A stretch of DNA of 64,000 bases from Rhizobium sp. WYJ-E13 (GCF_018987265.1 NZ_CP076853.1:2728001-2792000); one strand, 5' to 3'; positions 25,670 through 36,618 are shown, counted from the stretch's first letter. Notes: generated by a model not told the origin, from the sequence alone. A program made the numbers and translations.

Positions 25670-27643
25670 TTAGCTGCCCACCACTTCATTGTTGCCGCGG
25701 GTCAGCACGACGAGCGACGGACGAGCCGGTACGCCCGGCTTGAAGTCCGGCCAACTGGTGCCGGCATCTTCCATCGAGGTCGCATCTTCGTTGTCGGCCA
25801 TGCGCAATTCGCCCGGATGCTGGACCGAGAGGAAGACGCTGGAGCCGTCGGACGTGAAGGTCGGCGAGCAGGTCTCCGAACCGACAGGGGCGATATAGAT
25901 GAGCTTCGGCAGGGCGCGGCCCGGACCTTCCGTATCCATCACATAGACGGAATCGGCGATGCCTTCCGGTGGCGGACCGTCGGTGGTCACCCAGAGGCGG
26001 CCTGCCGGATCGACGGCAAGGTTGTCGGGATCGGTGAACCAGCCAGCCGAGGTGGTCGCCGGGTGAAACATTGCCTGGTCTTCCAGCTTAGCCGGATCGC
26101 CGCAAAGAATGAAAACGTCCCATTTGAAGCTTTCGGCCGCATAATCCGGCTTGTCCGGGCCGCCGGGCGTCACCAGTTCCAGCAGATGCCCATGCGGGTT
26201 CGGCCCGCGCGGATTGGCGACGTTGACCTGTTCCTTCTCGTCGTCACCCTGCCCCTTCGGCAGGCGGTCTTCGTTCTCGGTCATGGCAACATAGAGCTTG
26301 CCGGTGCCGAGATGCGGGATGAAGCCTTCCGGCCCATCCATCGGCGTAGCACCTACGAGGTCCGCGGCAGCGCGCGTGGCGAGAACCACGTCTGCCTGCG
26401 TCTTGAAGCCGGCTTCCGCCGTCAGCGGGCCTTCGCCGGCGACCAGCGGGATCCAGCGCATCGTGCCGTCGCTTTCGAACTTGGCGACCGACAGCGTACC
26501 GTGGTCGAGCAGGTCCTTGTTGGCGGCGCGATCATTGGGGTTCCACGGATCGCGGGTGACGAAGCGGTAGATATATTCGAAATCGTCATCATCGCCCATG
26601 AACACCACGACGCGTCCGTCAGGGGCGACGCAACATTGCGCGCCTTCATGCGTCATGCGGCCGAGCGACGTGCGCTTGACCGGCTTTGCCGAGGGATCGA
26701 ACGGATCGATTTCGACGACCCAGTCGAAGCGCATCCATTCATTCGGCTCCTCCTCGAACTTGAAGCGCGGCTCGACGCGGCTGACGGAATAGATGTCGTT
26801 CTCATCCTCGTCCCAGCCCTGTCGCTCGACCAGTTTCTGGTTCGCCAGCTTGGTATAGTCGCCGGCAAAAACGTCCATTGCGCCTTCTTCGCCCGAGAGC
26901 ATCGTGCCCCAAGGCGTGATACCGCCATTGCAGTTCGAGATCGTGCCGAAGACCATCGTGCCGGTCGGGTCAGCCTTGGTCTTGAGGCGATCGTCGCCGG
27001 CGGCCGGGCCGGAAATGCCGATTTCCGTGCTCATGTGGATGCGGCGGTTATATTTGCCGTCCTTGACGACCTGCCACCGGTTGCCGTCCTTGCGCACTTC
27101 GAAAACCGAGACGCCGACAGCGGCCATCACCGCCCGGATCTGGTCCTCGGTCATCTTCTCACGATAATTGTCCGCCGTCAGTCCCGGGAACATCAGGAAG
27201 GGCGTGGCATATTCATGGCTGACGACCATCAGGCCATGATCGGAGCTCTTCTCGCCCCAGGGCAGCGGCAGGAACTGCGTGAAATCGTTGTTGTAGCCGA
27301 ACTGGCGCTCGGCGGTCTTGCCGTCGAGCTTGGCGACATCGAATTCCGGGCTGTCGTTGAAGAGTGCGTCACCCCAGCGAATGAGGATCTGGCGCTCGTA
27401 ACCATCAGGCCAGTGGTCGGCAGCGTCACGCACACGCTTCAGTTCGGGGAAAGTAAGCGTCGACTCGGCGGCTTCAGCCTTCCTTGCTTCGAGCGCCGGC
27501 GCAAAAGCGGCTGCACCCATGGCTGCGATGAAGCCCTTCAGAACGGTACGGCGACGAACGCCTTCTTCGAGAATGGTGCCGTAGCTCGGCGCAAATGCAC
27601 GCCGCGGATTGGGACGCGGTCTGGTCTTCTGGCGGTCCGTCAT
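25670..27643 (-). CDS. phoX: PhoX family (DUF839) alkaline phosphatase, Tat-exported
   Basis: 657 residues. Calcium/iron-dependent phosphatase of the PhoX family that releases phosphate from organic esters in the periplasm. Twin-arginine signal at residues 30-55 (RRRTVLKGFIAAMGAAAFAP). Family blocks SNCNGGITPWGTMLSGEE, HEGAQCCVAPDGRVVVFMGDD and PAGRLWVTTDGPP are present. AGGTAGTC upstream of ATG 27643 includes the ribosome-binding site. I looked for a Pho box (CTGTCAT repeats) before the gene and found none, so phosphate control is not shown by the sequence. The symbol is by family only. Confidence 0.88.
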   Translation of the reverse strand: MTDRQKTRPRPNPRRAFAPSYGTILEEGVRRRTVLKGFIAAMGAAAFAPALEARKAEAAESTLTFPELKRVRDAADHWPDGYERQILIRWGDALFNDSPEFDVAKLDGKTAERQFGYNNDFTQFLPLPWGEKSSDHGLMVVSHEYATPFLMFPGLTADNYREKMTEDQIRAVMAAVGVSVFEVRKDGNRWQVVKDGKYNRRIHMSTEIGISGPAAGDDRLKTKADPTGTMVFGTISNCNGGITPWGTMLSGEEGAMDVFAGDYTKLANQKLVERQGWDEDENDIYSVSRVEPRFKFEEEPNEWMRFDWVVEIDPFDPSAKPVKRTSLGRMTHEGAQCCVAPDGRVVVFMGDDDDFEYIYRFVTRDPWNPNDRAANKDLLDHGTLSVAKFESDGTMRWIPLVAGEGPLTAEAGFKTQADVVLATRAAADLVGATPMDGPEGFIPHLGTGKLYVAMTENEDRLPKGQGDDEKEQVNVANPRGPNPHGHLLELVTPGGPDKPDYAAESFKWDVFILCGDPAKLEDQAMFHPATTSAGWFTDPDNLAVDPAGRLWVTTDGPPPEGIADSVYVMDTEGPGRALPKLIYIAPVGSETCSPTFTSDGSSVFLSVQHPGELRMADNEDATSMEDAGTSWPDFKPGVPARPSLVVLTRGNNEVVGS

Positions 27644-27790
27644 GACTACCTCCGGTAAAATGGTTGAATTTCAAGGAAATGAATGGAATGCCCTCGGCCA
27701 TTGTGGCCATCGATTTTTGTAGCGATGCCGGGCGAAGGATTGATGACGCCCGACGTGTCCGGGAACATCAGAAGGCGACGCTTCTCTGGC

Positions 27791-27818
27791 TTGACGCCTT
27801 GCCGGGCGCTGATAATTT
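27791..27818 (+). promoter_or_regulatory. Possible promoter of the aminotransferase gene
   Basis: TTGACG (27791-27796) and TAATTT (27813-27818) spaced by 16 bases, 73 bases before the start codon. A nearby TATAAT (27835-27840) has no -35 at proper spacing. Confidence 0.4.
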
Positions 27819-27891
27819 GACCGGGCAGTAAAAATATAATCGGCGCCAAGCTTAAAACGGGAACGGCCTCCCCAACGGCCAGGAGAACAGC

Positions 27892-29220
27892 ATGTCCAAT
27901 CGCCTGAATGCAACGCCAAACGACCTTCGCGCCTTTTGGATGCCCTTTACCGCGAACCGTCAGTTCAAGAAGGAACCGCGCCTCTTCGTGGGTGCGAAGG
28001 ATATGTATTACCAAACCCATGACGGCCGTCAGGTTCTGGACGGTACGGCTGGCCTCTGGTGCGTGAATGCCGGACACTGCCGCCCGAAGATCACCGAAGC
28101 GATCCGCGAGCAGGCGGGCGAACTCGACTACGCCCCGGCCTTTCAGCTCGGCCATCCCAAGGCTTTCGAACTCGCGAACCGCCTGGTCGACATCGCACCC
28201 GAGGGCATGAACCATGTCCTCTATACCAATTCCGGTTCTGAATCGGTCGAAACGGCGCTCAAGGTGGCGCTCGCCTATCACCGCGTGAAGGGCAATGGCT
28301 CACGCTTCCGCCTGATCGGCCGCGAGCGTGGCTATCACGGCGTCAATTTCGGCGGCATCTCCGTCGGCGGCATCGTCACCAACCGCAAGATGTTCGGCAC
28401 GCTGCTGACCGGCGTCGACCACATGCCCCACACTCATCTGCCCGGCAAGAACAACTTTACCCGCGGCGAACCCGAGCATGGCGGCGATATCGCCACCGAA
28501 CTCGAGCGCATCGTCACCCTGCATGACGCGTCCACCGTCGCCGCCGTCATCGTCGAGCCGGTCGCCGGCTCCACCGGCGTTCTCATTCCGCCGAAGGGCT
28601 ATCTGCAGAAGCTGCGTGAAATCTGCACCAAGCACGGCATCCTGCTGATCTTCGATGAAGTCATCACCGGATTCGGCCGCCTCGGCGCACCCTTCGCCGC
28701 TCAGTATTACGACGTGAAGCCCGACATCATCACCACCGCCAAGGGTCTGACCAACGGCGTCATCCCGATGGGCGCCGTCTTCGTGACCTCGGAAATCCAT
28801 GATGCCTTCATGAACGGCCCCGAGCACATGATCGAGTTCTTCCACGGTTATACTTATTCCGGGAACCCGATCGCTTCGGCCGCAGCACTTGCGACGCTCG
28901 ACACCTACAAGGAAGAAGGCCTGCTGACCCGCGCAGCCGAGCTTTCCGACTACTGGGCCGACGCGCTGCACTCGCTCAAGGATTGCCCCAACGTCATCGA
29001 CATCAGAAATACGGGCCTCATCGGCGCCATCGAGCTCGACCCGATCGCCGGCGAGCCGACCAAACGCGCCTTCACGGCCTTCCTCAAGGCTTACGAAGGC
29101 GGCCTGCTGATCCGCACGACGGGCGACATCATCGCGCTCTCCCCGCCGCTGATCATCGAGAAGAAGCACATCGACGAACTCTTCGGCAAGCTGCGCACGA
29201 TCCTGCAGAACAATATCTGA
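27892..29220 (+). CDS. Class III aminotransferase, beta-alanine/omega-amino acid:pyruvate type
   Basis: 442 residues, PLP-dependent enzyme that moves the amino group of an omega-amino acid such as beta-alanine to pyruvate. Visible motifs are GTAGLWCVNAGH, NSGSESVETALKVA, RERGYHGVNFGG, LIFDEVITGFGRLG and the PLP lysine in ITTAKGLTNG near residue 284. The sequence resembles beta-alanine:pyruvate aminotransferases of Pseudomonas and rhizobia. AGGAGA just before ATG 27892. It is followed by a strong terminator and so is monocistronic. Confidence 0.9.
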   Translation: MSNRLNATPNDLRAFWMPFTANRQFKKEPRLFVGAKDMYYQTHDGRQVLDGTAGLWCVNAGHCRPKITEAIREQAGELDYAPAFQLGHPKAFELANRLVDIAPEGMNHVLYTNSGSESVETALKVALAYHRVKGNGSRFRLIGRERGYHGVNFGGISVGGIVTNRKMFGTLLTGVDHMPHTHLPGKNNFTRGEPEHGGDIATELERIVTLHDASTVAAVIVEPVAGSTGVLIPPKGYLQKLREICTKHGILLIFDEVITGFGRLGAPFAAQYYDVKPDIITTAKGLTNGVIPMGAVFVTSEIHDAFMNGPEHMIEFFHGYTYSGNPIASAAALATLDTYKEEGLLTRAAELSDYWADALHSLKDCPNVIDIRNTGLIGAIELDPIAGEPTKRAFTAFLKAYEGGLLIRTTGDIIALSPPLIIEKKHIDELFGKLRTILQNNI

Positions 29221-29243
29221 ACTCGATCATCCTGATTGAATTT

Positions 29244-29275
29244 AAGGGCGAGGCTCAGGCCTCGCCCTTTCTTTT
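29244..29275 (+). terminator. Terminator of the aminotransferase gene
   Basis: Stem AGGGCGAGGC (from 29245) with GCCTCGCCCT, loop TCAG, followed by TTCTTTT. Located 24 bases after the stop. Confidence 0.93.
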
Positions 29276-29359
29276 GATGTCGGCGACCTCGATCGTGTTA
29301 TCGGTCTCCGGTGTGAGGGATTTCCTGCAGACAGGGCAAATCAACCCAATGGAGATCCT

Positions 29360-30415
29360 ATGCAAAGACTTGCCATCCTTCTCTCCTTCGCCCTGCTGCT
29401 GGCACCCGCGGCACATGCCGGAACCGGCTTTCGCAAAATCACCCTGCCCGGCAAAAACGCCGATCGCCCTATCCATGTCAGCATCTGGTATCCAACGGCA
29501 TCGAACGTTACCCCGGTCCTTCTCGGCGAAACGCCAGCCTTTATCGGCCAGCCCGTCATTAGGGATGCCGCACCCATGACCGGCCCGCATCCACTGGTCG
29601 TTCTCTCCCACGGCTACGGTGGCAGCTGGCGCAACCTCGCCTGGCTCGCCGCCGACCTCGTGAATGCGGGCTATGTGGTCGCCGCCCCCGATCATCCAGG
29701 AACGACCACATTCGACATGCGAAAGCCTGACGCCATCGCACTCTGGAAGCGCCCCGGCGACCTCAGCCGCACGATCGATGCTCTGCTCGACAATCCTGAT
29801 CTGACGGGCGGCGTGGCGTCCGATCGGATTGCCGCCATCGGCCATTCGCTCGGCGGCTGGACAGTCGTCGAACTGGCGGGCGGCCGCTTCGATGCAGCCA
29901 GGGTGACGAGGAACTGCATGGCTGAATTCAGCCCGATCTGCACAATATTTGAGGCGCTCGGCATCGGGCGCGATGCCTCCTCCAGTGCGGCGCTGGCAGC
30001 CGATCTCAGCGACCCGAGAATCCGTGCCGTCGTGACGCTCGACCTCGGACCCGGTCGTGGGCTGACACCAGAGAGCCTGGCGGCAATCCATGTTCCCGTC
30101 ATGGTGCTGGGTGCTGCTGACGACGTCGATGGAGACACGGCAACCAAGGCGGACATAGCCGCCACGAACAAGGATTCCAGCTACCTTGCCCGCTATCTGC
30201 CCCCAACGACGACCACCTACACTCTTATCCCCGGATCGCTGCATTTCAGCTTCATGCAACCCTGCAAGCCCGGCGCAGCAGAACTGATCGAGAAGGAAGC
30301 GCCAGGGGAGAGCATCGTCTGCCGGGATGGCGTCGGCGCAGATCGCGGAACGATTCACCGGCAGGTTTCCAACATGATCACGGATTTCCTGGGAAAGGCG
30401 CTCGCCGATCAATAG
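29360..30415 (+). CDS. Secreted alpha/beta hydrolase, dienelactone-hydrolase/PAF-acetylhydrolase-like
   Basis: 351 residues with a signal peptide (1-20, ALLLAPAAHA). Alpha/beta-hydrolase core: oxyanion motif LSHGYGGS, nucleophile elbow GHSLGG (Ser about 169), acidic residue region VMVLGAADDVDGD and a C-terminal His in SLHFSF. COG4188-like predicted dienelactone hydrolase. Two Cys pairs suggest disulfides in the periplasm. Substrate unknown. ATG 29360 has GGAG upstream. It converges on the HD-GYP gene. Confidence 0.83.
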   Translation: MQRLAILLSFALLLAPAAHAGTGFRKITLPGKNADRPIHVSIWYPTASNVTPVLLGETPAFIGQPVIRDAAPMTGPHPLVVLSHGYGGSWRNLAWLAADLVNAGYVVAAPDHPGTTTFDMRKPDAIALWKRPGDLSRTIDALLDNPDLTGGVASDRIAAIGHSLGGWTVVELAGGRFDAARVTRNCMAEFSPICTIFEALGIGRDASSSAALAADLSDPRIRAVVTLDLGPGRGLTPESLAAIHVPVMVLGAADDVDGDTATKADIAATNKDSSYLARYLPPTTTTYTLIPGSLHFSFMQPCKPGAAELIEKEAPGESIVCRDGVGADRGTIHRQVSNMITDFLGKALADQ

Positions 30416-30469
30416 AGTAGCTTCCTTGTCCTGCGCGCTTTCGGGGTGCCACGGATCACGAAGAAACTC

Positions 30470-30499
30470 GGCCTGCGGCGGATCAGATCCCCGCAGGCC
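30470..30499. terminator. Nested hairpin between converging genes
   Basis: GGCCTGCGG (30470-30478) pairs with CCGCAGGCC (30491-30499), and inside it GGATC pairs with GATCC. The T tract is weak on both strands. Confidence 0.6.
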
Positions 30500-30521
30500 T
30501 TGTGTGACGAGACAGATACGC

Positions 30522-31433
30522 TCAGGAAACGGAGGCGATCGACAGGCAGAGGGCGAATTTTTTGACGAGCCGGCGATCGAAATGCCCTTCATTGGCCAGC
30601 ATCCAGCTCAGCGCCTCCTTCGCGCTCCACGCAGCCTTGTAGGGGCGCGCCGAAGTAACGGCGTCATAGACATCGCAAATCGCGGCGAGACGTGCGTGAA
30701 GGCTGATCTCGCCGTGGGAGAGCTTGCGCGGATAACCCTTGCCGTCAATGCGCTCGTGATGGTTCAGGCAGACGTCGAGGACGATTTCCGGCATGCCCTC
30801 CTGGCGCGACAGGATCGCATGCCCTTTCGCCGGATGATCTCGGATCAATTGGATCTCGTCCTCATTCAGGCGTCCTTCCTTGTTGAGCACTTCAAGAGGA
30901 ATTTCGAGCTTACCGACATCATGCAATAGCCCGGCCGTGCCGAGCGTCTGCACCAGTTCCTCGTTCAGTCCGAGATGACGGCTGAAAAGGATCATCAAGG
31001 CACTGACCGAAAGGGAATGCAGAAAGGTTACTTCGTCCTTGGATTTCAGCCGGGTAACGCTGATGAAGACGGCCGGGTGGTCATCCATTGATTTGGAAAC
31101 GGAGGAAATTACCGGCTCGACCTGATCGACGCCGATCGCATCTCCGCCCTGCAGCCGACCGAAGACATTTTCCAGCACCTCGACCGATTTCTGAATGGTC
31201 TCGCGCACTGCCCTGACGTCGATCTCGATCTTATGTGAGGTGTTCCTGACATCGAGGCCCTTGGTCGTGTTGATCACGACGCCCGTATCCGCGCACTCGT
31301 TAAGCTTCAGCGTATCACTCTCACGTCGCAGTAAGAACCGTCGCCGAGATAGAAGAGGATCTTGCCAGATGCCCTCGACCATCTCGATGAACATTCCGGT
31401 TCGTACCTGCCTGGCTTCAATACGCTTGAGCAT
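30522..31433 (-). CDS. HD-GYP domain phosphodiesterase, probable cyclic-di-GMP
   Basis: 303 residues: N-terminal DUF3391-like segment (1-115) and HD-GYP domain (about 130-300). The catalytic metal motif HD (171-172, LLHDVGK), HHE (225-227) and DGKGYP (GYP at 232-234) are all intact, so c-di-GMP hydrolysis is expected. No sensor or membrane segment is visible. It is a cytosolic protein that could control motility/biofilm switching in rhizobia (general knowledge of the family). ATG 31433 starts the frame. It converges on the alpha/beta hydrolase. Confidence 0.88.
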   Translation of the reverse strand: MLKRIEARQVRTGMFIEMVEGIWQDPLLSRRRFLLRRESDTLKLNECADTGVVINTTKGLDVRNTSHKIEIDVRAVRETIQKSVEVLENVFGRLQGGDAIGVDQVEPVISSVSKSMDDHPAVFISVTRLKSKDEVTFLHSLSVSALMILFSRHLGLNEELVQTLGTAGLLHDVGKLEIPLEVLNKEGRLNEDEIQLIRDHPAKGHAILSRQEGMPEIVLDVCLNHHERIDGKGYPRKLSHGEISLHARLAAICDVYDAVTSARPYKAAWSAKEALSWMLANEGHFDRRLVKKFALCLSIASVS

Positions 31434-32058
31434 CCAGATATCTGTTCCCGTTATATGCCTGCATCGATAAATCGGATACTTTTTCGCACCGCAATAAATA
31501 CTAGGGAATGATAGTTATATTGGGATTCTTAGAATCAATTGTTAACTCGCTAAAACAGTAAAACCAAAACAGCGGTCAGCGGCGTCATTACCAGATATCT
31601 GCTTATCCGCAGCCGTAGATATGCTCTGTCGGGCACAGCTTCGCCTCGACTTTCTGCAAAGGTTGCAAGTCATTTACGGCTAAAAGCATGCGGTCGGAAA
31701 AATCTCGGCCGGACACTTGCAGATTGAGACTGCCCTGACACCGTCGTGGCAAGCCGAGGAATGGTCGCGACAACGCAGACCGAAAATTGCGGGAAATGGA
31801 CTGAAAAATCAAAAAAATCGCACGCAATCTTTCCAGATTTGGCGAAAATGATCCCGATCTTGTTATCAACTTGCGGAATCTTCCCGAAATTTCTAGAAAT
31901 CTTGCCATGCGCTGGGCGAGCCAAATATGGCCGCGAGGCTCATTGATCGCGCAGCTTTTCCTCGTCTTTGGCACGCTCCCAAAGGGAGCGCTGACAAGAA
32001 ACGGCCTGCGCGGCAAGCAACCGGTGGTCGAAGACGACCCTACCCAAGGAGACAGAAC
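31434..32058. other. Long AT-rich gap between HD-GYP gene and braC-like gene
   Basis: 625 bases with no convincing gene. It should hold the divergent promoters of the HD-GYP gene and the downstream binding protein. I see a perfect 12-base palindrome ATTTCTAGAAAT at 31889-31900 and a small hairpin CGCTCCC-AAA-GGGAGCG at 31974-31990 in the leader of the binding protein gene. Weak minus-strand reading frames end at 31603 but show no ribosome-binding site. Confidence 0.6.
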
Positions 32059-33162
32059 ATGACCCTGAAGACTCTGACGGCGACGCTCGTCGCCTCGCTG
32101 GCATTTGCACCGCTCGCGCATGCGGATATCACCATCGGCCTCATCGCGCCGCTGACCGGTCCGGTGGCAGCCTATGGCGACCAGGTGAAGAACGGCGCGC
32201 AGACCGCCGTCGACGAAATCAACAAGAACGGCGGCATTCTTGGCGAGAAGGTCATTCTCGAACTCGCTGACGACGCTGGCGAGCCGAAGCAGGGCGTTTC
32301 CGCTGCAAACAAGGTTGTCGGTGAAGGCATCCGCTTCGTCGTAGGCCCGGTCACCTCGGGCGTTGCCATCCCGGTTTCCGACGTTCTGGCCGAAAACGGC
32401 GTGCTGATGGTCACTCCGACTGCAACAGCACCTGACCTGACCAAGCGTGGCCTGACCAACGTTCTGCGCACCTGCGGCCGCGACGACCAGCAGGCCGAAG
32501 TCGCCGCCAAATACGTTCTCGAACACTTCAAGGACAAGCGCATCGCCATCATCAACGACAAGGGCGCTTACGGTAAAGGTCTCGCAGACGCCTTCAAGGC
32601 AACGCTGAACGCCGGCGGCATCACCGAAGTCATCAACGACTCCATTACGCCTGGCGACAAGGACTTCTCCGCTCTGACCACCCGCATCAAAGCCGAGAAA
32701 GTCGATCTCGTCTATTTCGGTGGCTACCACCCGGAAGGCGGTCTGCTCGCCCGCCAGCTCCATGACCTCGCCGTCAACGCGCAGATCATCGGCGGCGACG
32801 GTCTCTCCAACACCGAGTTCTGGACGATCGGCACGGATGCCGCAGGCGGCACGCTGTTCACCAATGCTTCGGACGCCACCAAGAGCCCGGACTCCAAGAC
32901 CGCTGCCGATGCGCTCGCCGCCAAGAACATTCCGGCCGAAGCCTTCACGCTGAACGCCTATGCTGCCGTTGAAGTCCTGAAGGCTGGCATCGAAAAAGCC
33001 GGCAGCGCCGAGGACGCGGAAGCCGTTGCGGCTGCCCTGAAGAGCGGCGACCAGATCCCGACCGTCATCGGCAAGCTCACCTATGGCGAAACCGGCGACC
33101 TCTCCTCGCAGAGCTTCTCGCTCTACAAGTGGGAAGGCGGCAAGATCGTTGCTGCCGAGTAA
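32059..33162 (+). CDS. Branched-chain amino acid ABC transporter, orphan binding protein
   Basis: 367 residues with a signal peptide (1-23, APLAHA). Periplasmic binding protein of the LivJ/LivK/BraC type: [24 protein letters not shown]-like [16 protein letters not shown] and [10 protein letters not shown] segments. No permease or ATPase gene is nearby, so it must share a transporter encoded elsewhere. R. leguminosarum has such an orphan, BraC3, and this could be the same protein (inference). ATG 32059 is chosen because AAGGAGA lies just upstream; the frame is open further 5' but without a start context. A strong terminator follows. Confidence 0.9.
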   Translation: MTLKTLTATLVASLAFAPLAHADITIGLIAPLTGPVAAYGDQVKNGAQTAVDEINKNGGILGEKVILELADDAGEPKQGVSAANKVVGEGIRFVVGPVTSGVAIPVSDVLAENGVLMVTPTATAPDLTKRGLTNVLRTCGRDDQQAEVAAKYVLEHFKDKRIAIINDKGAYGKGLADAFKATLNAGGITEVINDSITPGDKDFSALTTRIKAEKVDLVYFGGYHPEGGLLARQLHDLAVNAQIIGGDGLSNTEFWTIGTDAAGGTLFTNASDATKSPDSKTAADALAAKNIPAEAFTLNAYAAVEVLKAGIEKAGSAEDAEAVAAALKSGDQIPTVIGKLTYGETGDLSSQSFSLYKWEGGKIVAAE

Positions 33163-33182
33163 TCGAGCGAATGGAACATGCG

Positions 33183-33213
33183 ACCGGGCGCCAATGGCGC
33201 CCGGTTTTGTTTG
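33183..33213 (+). terminator. Terminator of the braC-like gene
   Basis: Perfect stem ACCGGGCGCC/GGCGCCCGGT with loop AAT, then TTTGTTT. It lies 20 bases after the stop. Confidence 0.95.
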
Positions 33214-33278
33214 CGGGCATCGAATCCGCGAACAGATGCGCTATAACTCGCGGAATCGATTGCATTGCGAGGACAGAT

Positions 33279-34976
33279 ATGATCGCCAAGCTCGAACGTC
33301 TCATCGATCAGGGTGTGGGTCGCATACCGGCCGATATCGTCCTGAAAGGCGGACACTTCTTCGACCTCGTGACGGGTGAACTTGTCCAGTCGGACATCGC
33401 CATTGGCGGCAACCGTATCGTCGGCATCTGCGGCAGCTATAGCGGCGAGACCGAGATCGACATCTCCGGCAGGATCGTCGTTCCCGGCTTCATCGATACG
33501 CATCTGCACATCGAATCCTCCCTCGTCACGCCGCATGAATTCGACCGCTGCGTCCTGCCCTATGGTGTAACGACTGCCATCTGCGATCCCCATGAAATCG
33601 CCAACGTACTGGGCAAGGAAGGCATCGAGTTCTTCCTAGCTTCGGCACTGGAAACGATCATGGATATCCGCGTCCAGCTTTCCTCCTGCGTACCGGCCAC
33701 ACATCTGGAAACATCGGGTGCCGATCTGCCGGTCGAAAGCCTCCTGCCCTATCGCGACCATCCCAAAGTCATCGGCCTTGCCGAGTTCATGAATTTTCCC
33801 GGCGTGATCCACAAGGATCCCATCTGCATGGCAAAGCTCGACGCCTTTCAGGGCGGCCATATCGACGGACATGCGCCGCTTCTCCTAGGCAATGATCTCA
33901 ACGGCTATCTCTCCACCGGCATCCGCACCGAACACGAATGCACGAGTGCGACTGAGGCGCTGGAGAAAATCCGCAAGGGCGTGCATATCCTCGTGCGCGA
34001 GGGCTCCGTCTCGAAAGACCTGCATGCCCTGATGCCGATCATCACGGAACGCCTATCCCCCTACCTCGCGCTCTGTACCGATGACCGCAATCCGCTCGAT
34101 ATCGCCGAGCAAGGCCATCTCGATTACATGATCCGTACGGCGATTGCCGAAGGTGTCGAACCGTTGGCGATCTACCGCGCCGCCTCGATCTCCGCCGCCC
34201 GCGCCTTCGGTTTGCGCGACCGCGGCCTCGTCGCCCCCGGCTGGCGTGCCGATCTCGTTGTTGTCGATAGTCTGGAAAATTGCCGGGCGGACATGGTTTT
34301 TTCCGCCGGCCGTCAAGTCACCGATGCGCTCTTTTCCACCCGCAAGCCGGTTGAGCCCGTCGGTCTCGACAGCGTCAAGGCGCGGCCGGTCAACGCGGCC
34401 CATTTCGGCGTACCGGTTGCCGAGGGCGAAACATCCGTCATCGGCGTCATGCCGGGCAAGATCATCACCGAGCATCGTCGCTATCGCCTGCCAGCCAAAG
34501 GCAATCAGACCACCGTCGATCTCGGCAACGATATCATCAAGGTCGCCGTCATCGAGCGTCACGGCAAGAACGGCAATCACGCCAATGGCTTCGTGCAGGG
34601 TTTCGGATTGAAGAAGGGCGCGATTGCTTCAACGGTCGGCCATGACAGCCACAATATCTGCGTCGTCGGCGTCAGCGAGGACGACATGGCGCTCGCCGCC
34701 AACCGTCTCGGCGAGATCAAGGGCGGCTTCGTGGTCGTCGAAGACGGCAAGGTTACCGGCGAAATCGCGCTGCCTGTCGCCGGCCTGATGAGCCTGGAAC
34801 CCTATGAGACCGTACGCGACACGCTGCATCATCTGCGCAAGGCCGCCTACGCCCTTGGCACGACGCTGGAAGAACCCTTCCTGCAGGTCGCCTTCCTGCC
34901 CCTGCCGGTGATCCCGCATCTGAAGATCTCGGACAAGGGGATGGTGGACGTCGATCGCTTCGCGCTGATCAGCTGA
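33279..34976 (+). CDS. ade: Adenine deaminase
   Basis: 565 residues. Amidohydrolase that converts adenine to hypoxanthine and ammonia in purine salvage. Metal-binding motif [12 protein letters not shown] near residues 65-76, [12 protein letters not shown] near 95-106, and the C-terminal adenine-deaminase domain ([25 protein letters not shown]). ATG 33279 has GAGGA upstream and gives the standard family length. The stop overlaps the end of the converging alpha-glucosidase gene by eight bases, so the two genes share their 3' ends. Confidence 0.94.
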   Translation: MIAKLERLIDQGVGRIPADIVLKGGHFFDLVTGELVQSDIAIGGNRIVGICGSYSGETEIDISGRIVVPGFIDTHLHIESSLVTPHEFDRCVLPYGVTTAICDPHEIANVLGKEGIEFFLASALETIMDIRVQLSSCVPATHLETSGADLPVESLLPYRDHPKVIGLAEFMNFPGVIHKDPICMAKLDAFQGGHIDGHAPLLLGNDLNGYLSTGIRTEHECTSATEALEKIRKGVHILVREGSVSKDLHALMPIITERLSPYLALCTDDRNPLDIAEQGHLDYMIRTAIAEGVEPLAIYRAASISAARAFGLRDRGLVAPGWRADLVVVDSLENCRADMVFSAGRQVTDALFSTRKPVEPVGLDSVKARPVNAAHFGVPVAEGETSVIGVMPGKIITEHRRYRLPAKGNQTTVDLGNDIIKVAVIERHGKNGNHANGFVQGFGLKKGAIASTVGHDSHNICVVGVSEDDMALAANRLGEIKGGFVVVEDGKVTGEIALPVAGLMSLEPYETVRDTLHHLRKAAYALGTTLEEPFLQVAFLPLPVIPHLKISDKGMVDVDRFALIS

Positions 34977-36618
34977 TACGAGCGCAGAAGGCGTCAAGCG
35001 CCTCGAGCTGCACTGTCTTGGCACCGGCGGCGGCTCTAAACCCGGGCATGGGCAATGGAGTGCCCAGCACCATGCCGGCAGGAAGTTGAAACTCCGCAGG
35101 CTCACGCGTCAGGTTGAAGACGAAGAGCAGTTTCTCGTCTCCCTTCTCGCGCACGAAGGCGAGCAGATCCTGATTGCTGCCCACGAATTTCATGCTGCCG
35201 TCGATCAGTACCGGATAGGTCTTCCGGAATTCCAGCGTACGCCGGTAATGGTGAAGCACGGAACTGTCATCGTTTTCCTGAGTGTCTACGGAAAGCGCCG
35301 CCTGTTCATAGGGCACCGGCAGCCAGCTCTTCTCGGCGCTGGTGAAGCCAGCATGCGCCTTGCCGGCTTCCCATGGCATAGGCGTGCGGCATCCGTCGCG
35401 GCCCTTGAAGGCGGGCCAGAAGCGGATGCCATAGGGGTCGCGCAGGTCCTCGAAGGCGAGTTCCGCCTCCGGCAGCCCCAGCTCCTCGCCCTGATAGAGG
35501 CAGATCGAACCGCGAAGTACTGCCAGCACAGAAATCGCCAGCTTGGCGATGACCGGACGCTCCTCTTCCGTCAGTGCGAAACGGCTGACGTGACGGTTGA
35601 CGTCGTGATTGGAGAACGCCCAGCAAACCCAGCCATCCCTAACCATACGCTGGAAAGTCTCAACGCAGCCTCGGATATGGGCTGCGGTGAATTCAGGGCC
35701 GAGCAGATCGAAAGTGTAGCACATATGCAGCTTATCGCCGCCGGTCGTATAGGCGGCAACGGTCTTCAACGAGCGTGCCCCGTCGCCGACTTCACCGACC
35801 GTGGTGCGTCCCTCATATTGATTGAGAAGGGCCCGGAAGCGCTTGAGGAATTCGAGGTTTTCCGGCTGCGTCTTGTCGTAGAGGTGGTTTTGCATGCCAT
35901 AGGGATTGCTGTCGGGCGCATCGAGACCGGCTTGGTCCGGATCCGGAACATGCGGCGGATTGTCTCGGAGCAGCTTGTCGCAGAAATAATAGTTCACCGT
36001 GTCGAGGCGAAAGCCGTCGACGCCGCGGTCGAGCCAGAACTTCACCGTCTTCAGCAGCGCATCTTGAACCGGCTTGCTGTGGAAATTCAGGTCCGGCTGT
36101 GAGGTCAGGAAGTTGTGCTGGTAATATTGCCGGCGCACGCCATCCCATTCCCAGCCCGGCCCGCCGAAGATCGACAGCCAGTTGTTTGGCGCCGTCCCAT
36201 CGGGCTTCGGATCAGCCCAGACATACCAGTCGGCCTTGTCGTTCGTGCGGCTGGAACGGCTTTCCACGAACCATGGATGCCGGTCGGACGTATGGGAAAT
36301 CACCTGATCGATGATGACCTTTATGCCGAGCCTGTGGGCTTCCGCCATCATCGCGTCGAAATCATCGAGCGTGCCGAAAATCGGATCGACATCGCAATAG
36401 TCGGAGACGTCATAGCCCATGTCGGCCATGGGCGACTTGAAGAAAGGCGAGAGCCAGATCGCATCGACGCCGAGGCTTGCGATATGGGAGAGGCGCCGGG
36501 TTATCCCCTTGAGATCGCCAAGCCCGTCGCCATCAGTATCCTGAAACGAGCGCGGATAGACCTGATAGATCACCGCGCCGCGCCACCAATTCGCATTCCC
36601 GCCTGTCTGCAACGCCAT
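34969..36618 (-). CDS. aglA: Alpha-glucosidase, GH13
   Basis: 549 residues, cytosolic (no signal peptide). GH13 barrel with [31 protein letters not shown], nucleophile Asp in [11 protein letters not shown], acid/base Glu in TTVGEVGD and the third Asp in [10 protein letters not shown]. It hydrolyses alpha-glucosides such as sucrose, maltose or trehalose. It resembles rhizobial AglA, but here no aglEFGK transport genes flank it, and it stands alone converging on ade. Sequence family is certain, exact sugar inferred. Confidence 0.9.
   Translation of the reverse strand: MALQTGGNANWWRGAVIYQVYPRSFQDTDGDGLGDLKGITRRLSHIASLGVDAIWLSPFFKSPMADMGYDVSDYCDVDPIFGTLDDFDAMMAEAHRLGIKVIIDQVISHTSDRHPWFVESRSSRTNDKADWYVWADPKPDGTAPNNWLSIFGGPGWEWDGVRRQYYQHNFLTSQPDLNFHSKPVQDALLKTVKFWLDRGVDGFRLDTVNYYFCDKLLRDNPPHVPDPDQAGLDAPDSNPYGMQNHLYDKTQPENLEFLKRFRALLNQYEGRTTVGEVGDGARSLKTVAAYTTGGDKLHMCYTFDLLGPEFTAAHIRGCVETFQRMVRDGWVCWAFSNHDVNRHVSRFALTEEERPVIAKLAISVLAVLRGSICLYQGEELGLPEAELAFEDLRDPYGIRFWPAFKGRDGCRTPMPWEAGKAHAGFTSAEKSWLPVPYEQAALSVDTQENDDSSVLHHYRRTLEFRKTYPVLIDGSMKFVGSNQDLLAFVREKGDEKLLFVFNLTREPAEFQLPAGMVLGTPLPMPGFRAAAGAKTVQLEALDAFCARIS

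Noticed and set aside
25655..27658. 667-codon plus-strand frame opposite phoX
   Set aside because: Mirror frame of a strong PhoX gene with Tat signal; no domain recognised in it.
27644..27891. Pho box before phoX
   Set aside because: I looked for CTGTCAT-type direct repeats and found none.
31605..31800. Minus-strand reading frame ending with KLCPTEHIYGCG before 31603
   Set aside because: No ribosome-binding site or credible start; the upstream part of the frame is an antisense shadow of the binding-protein gene.
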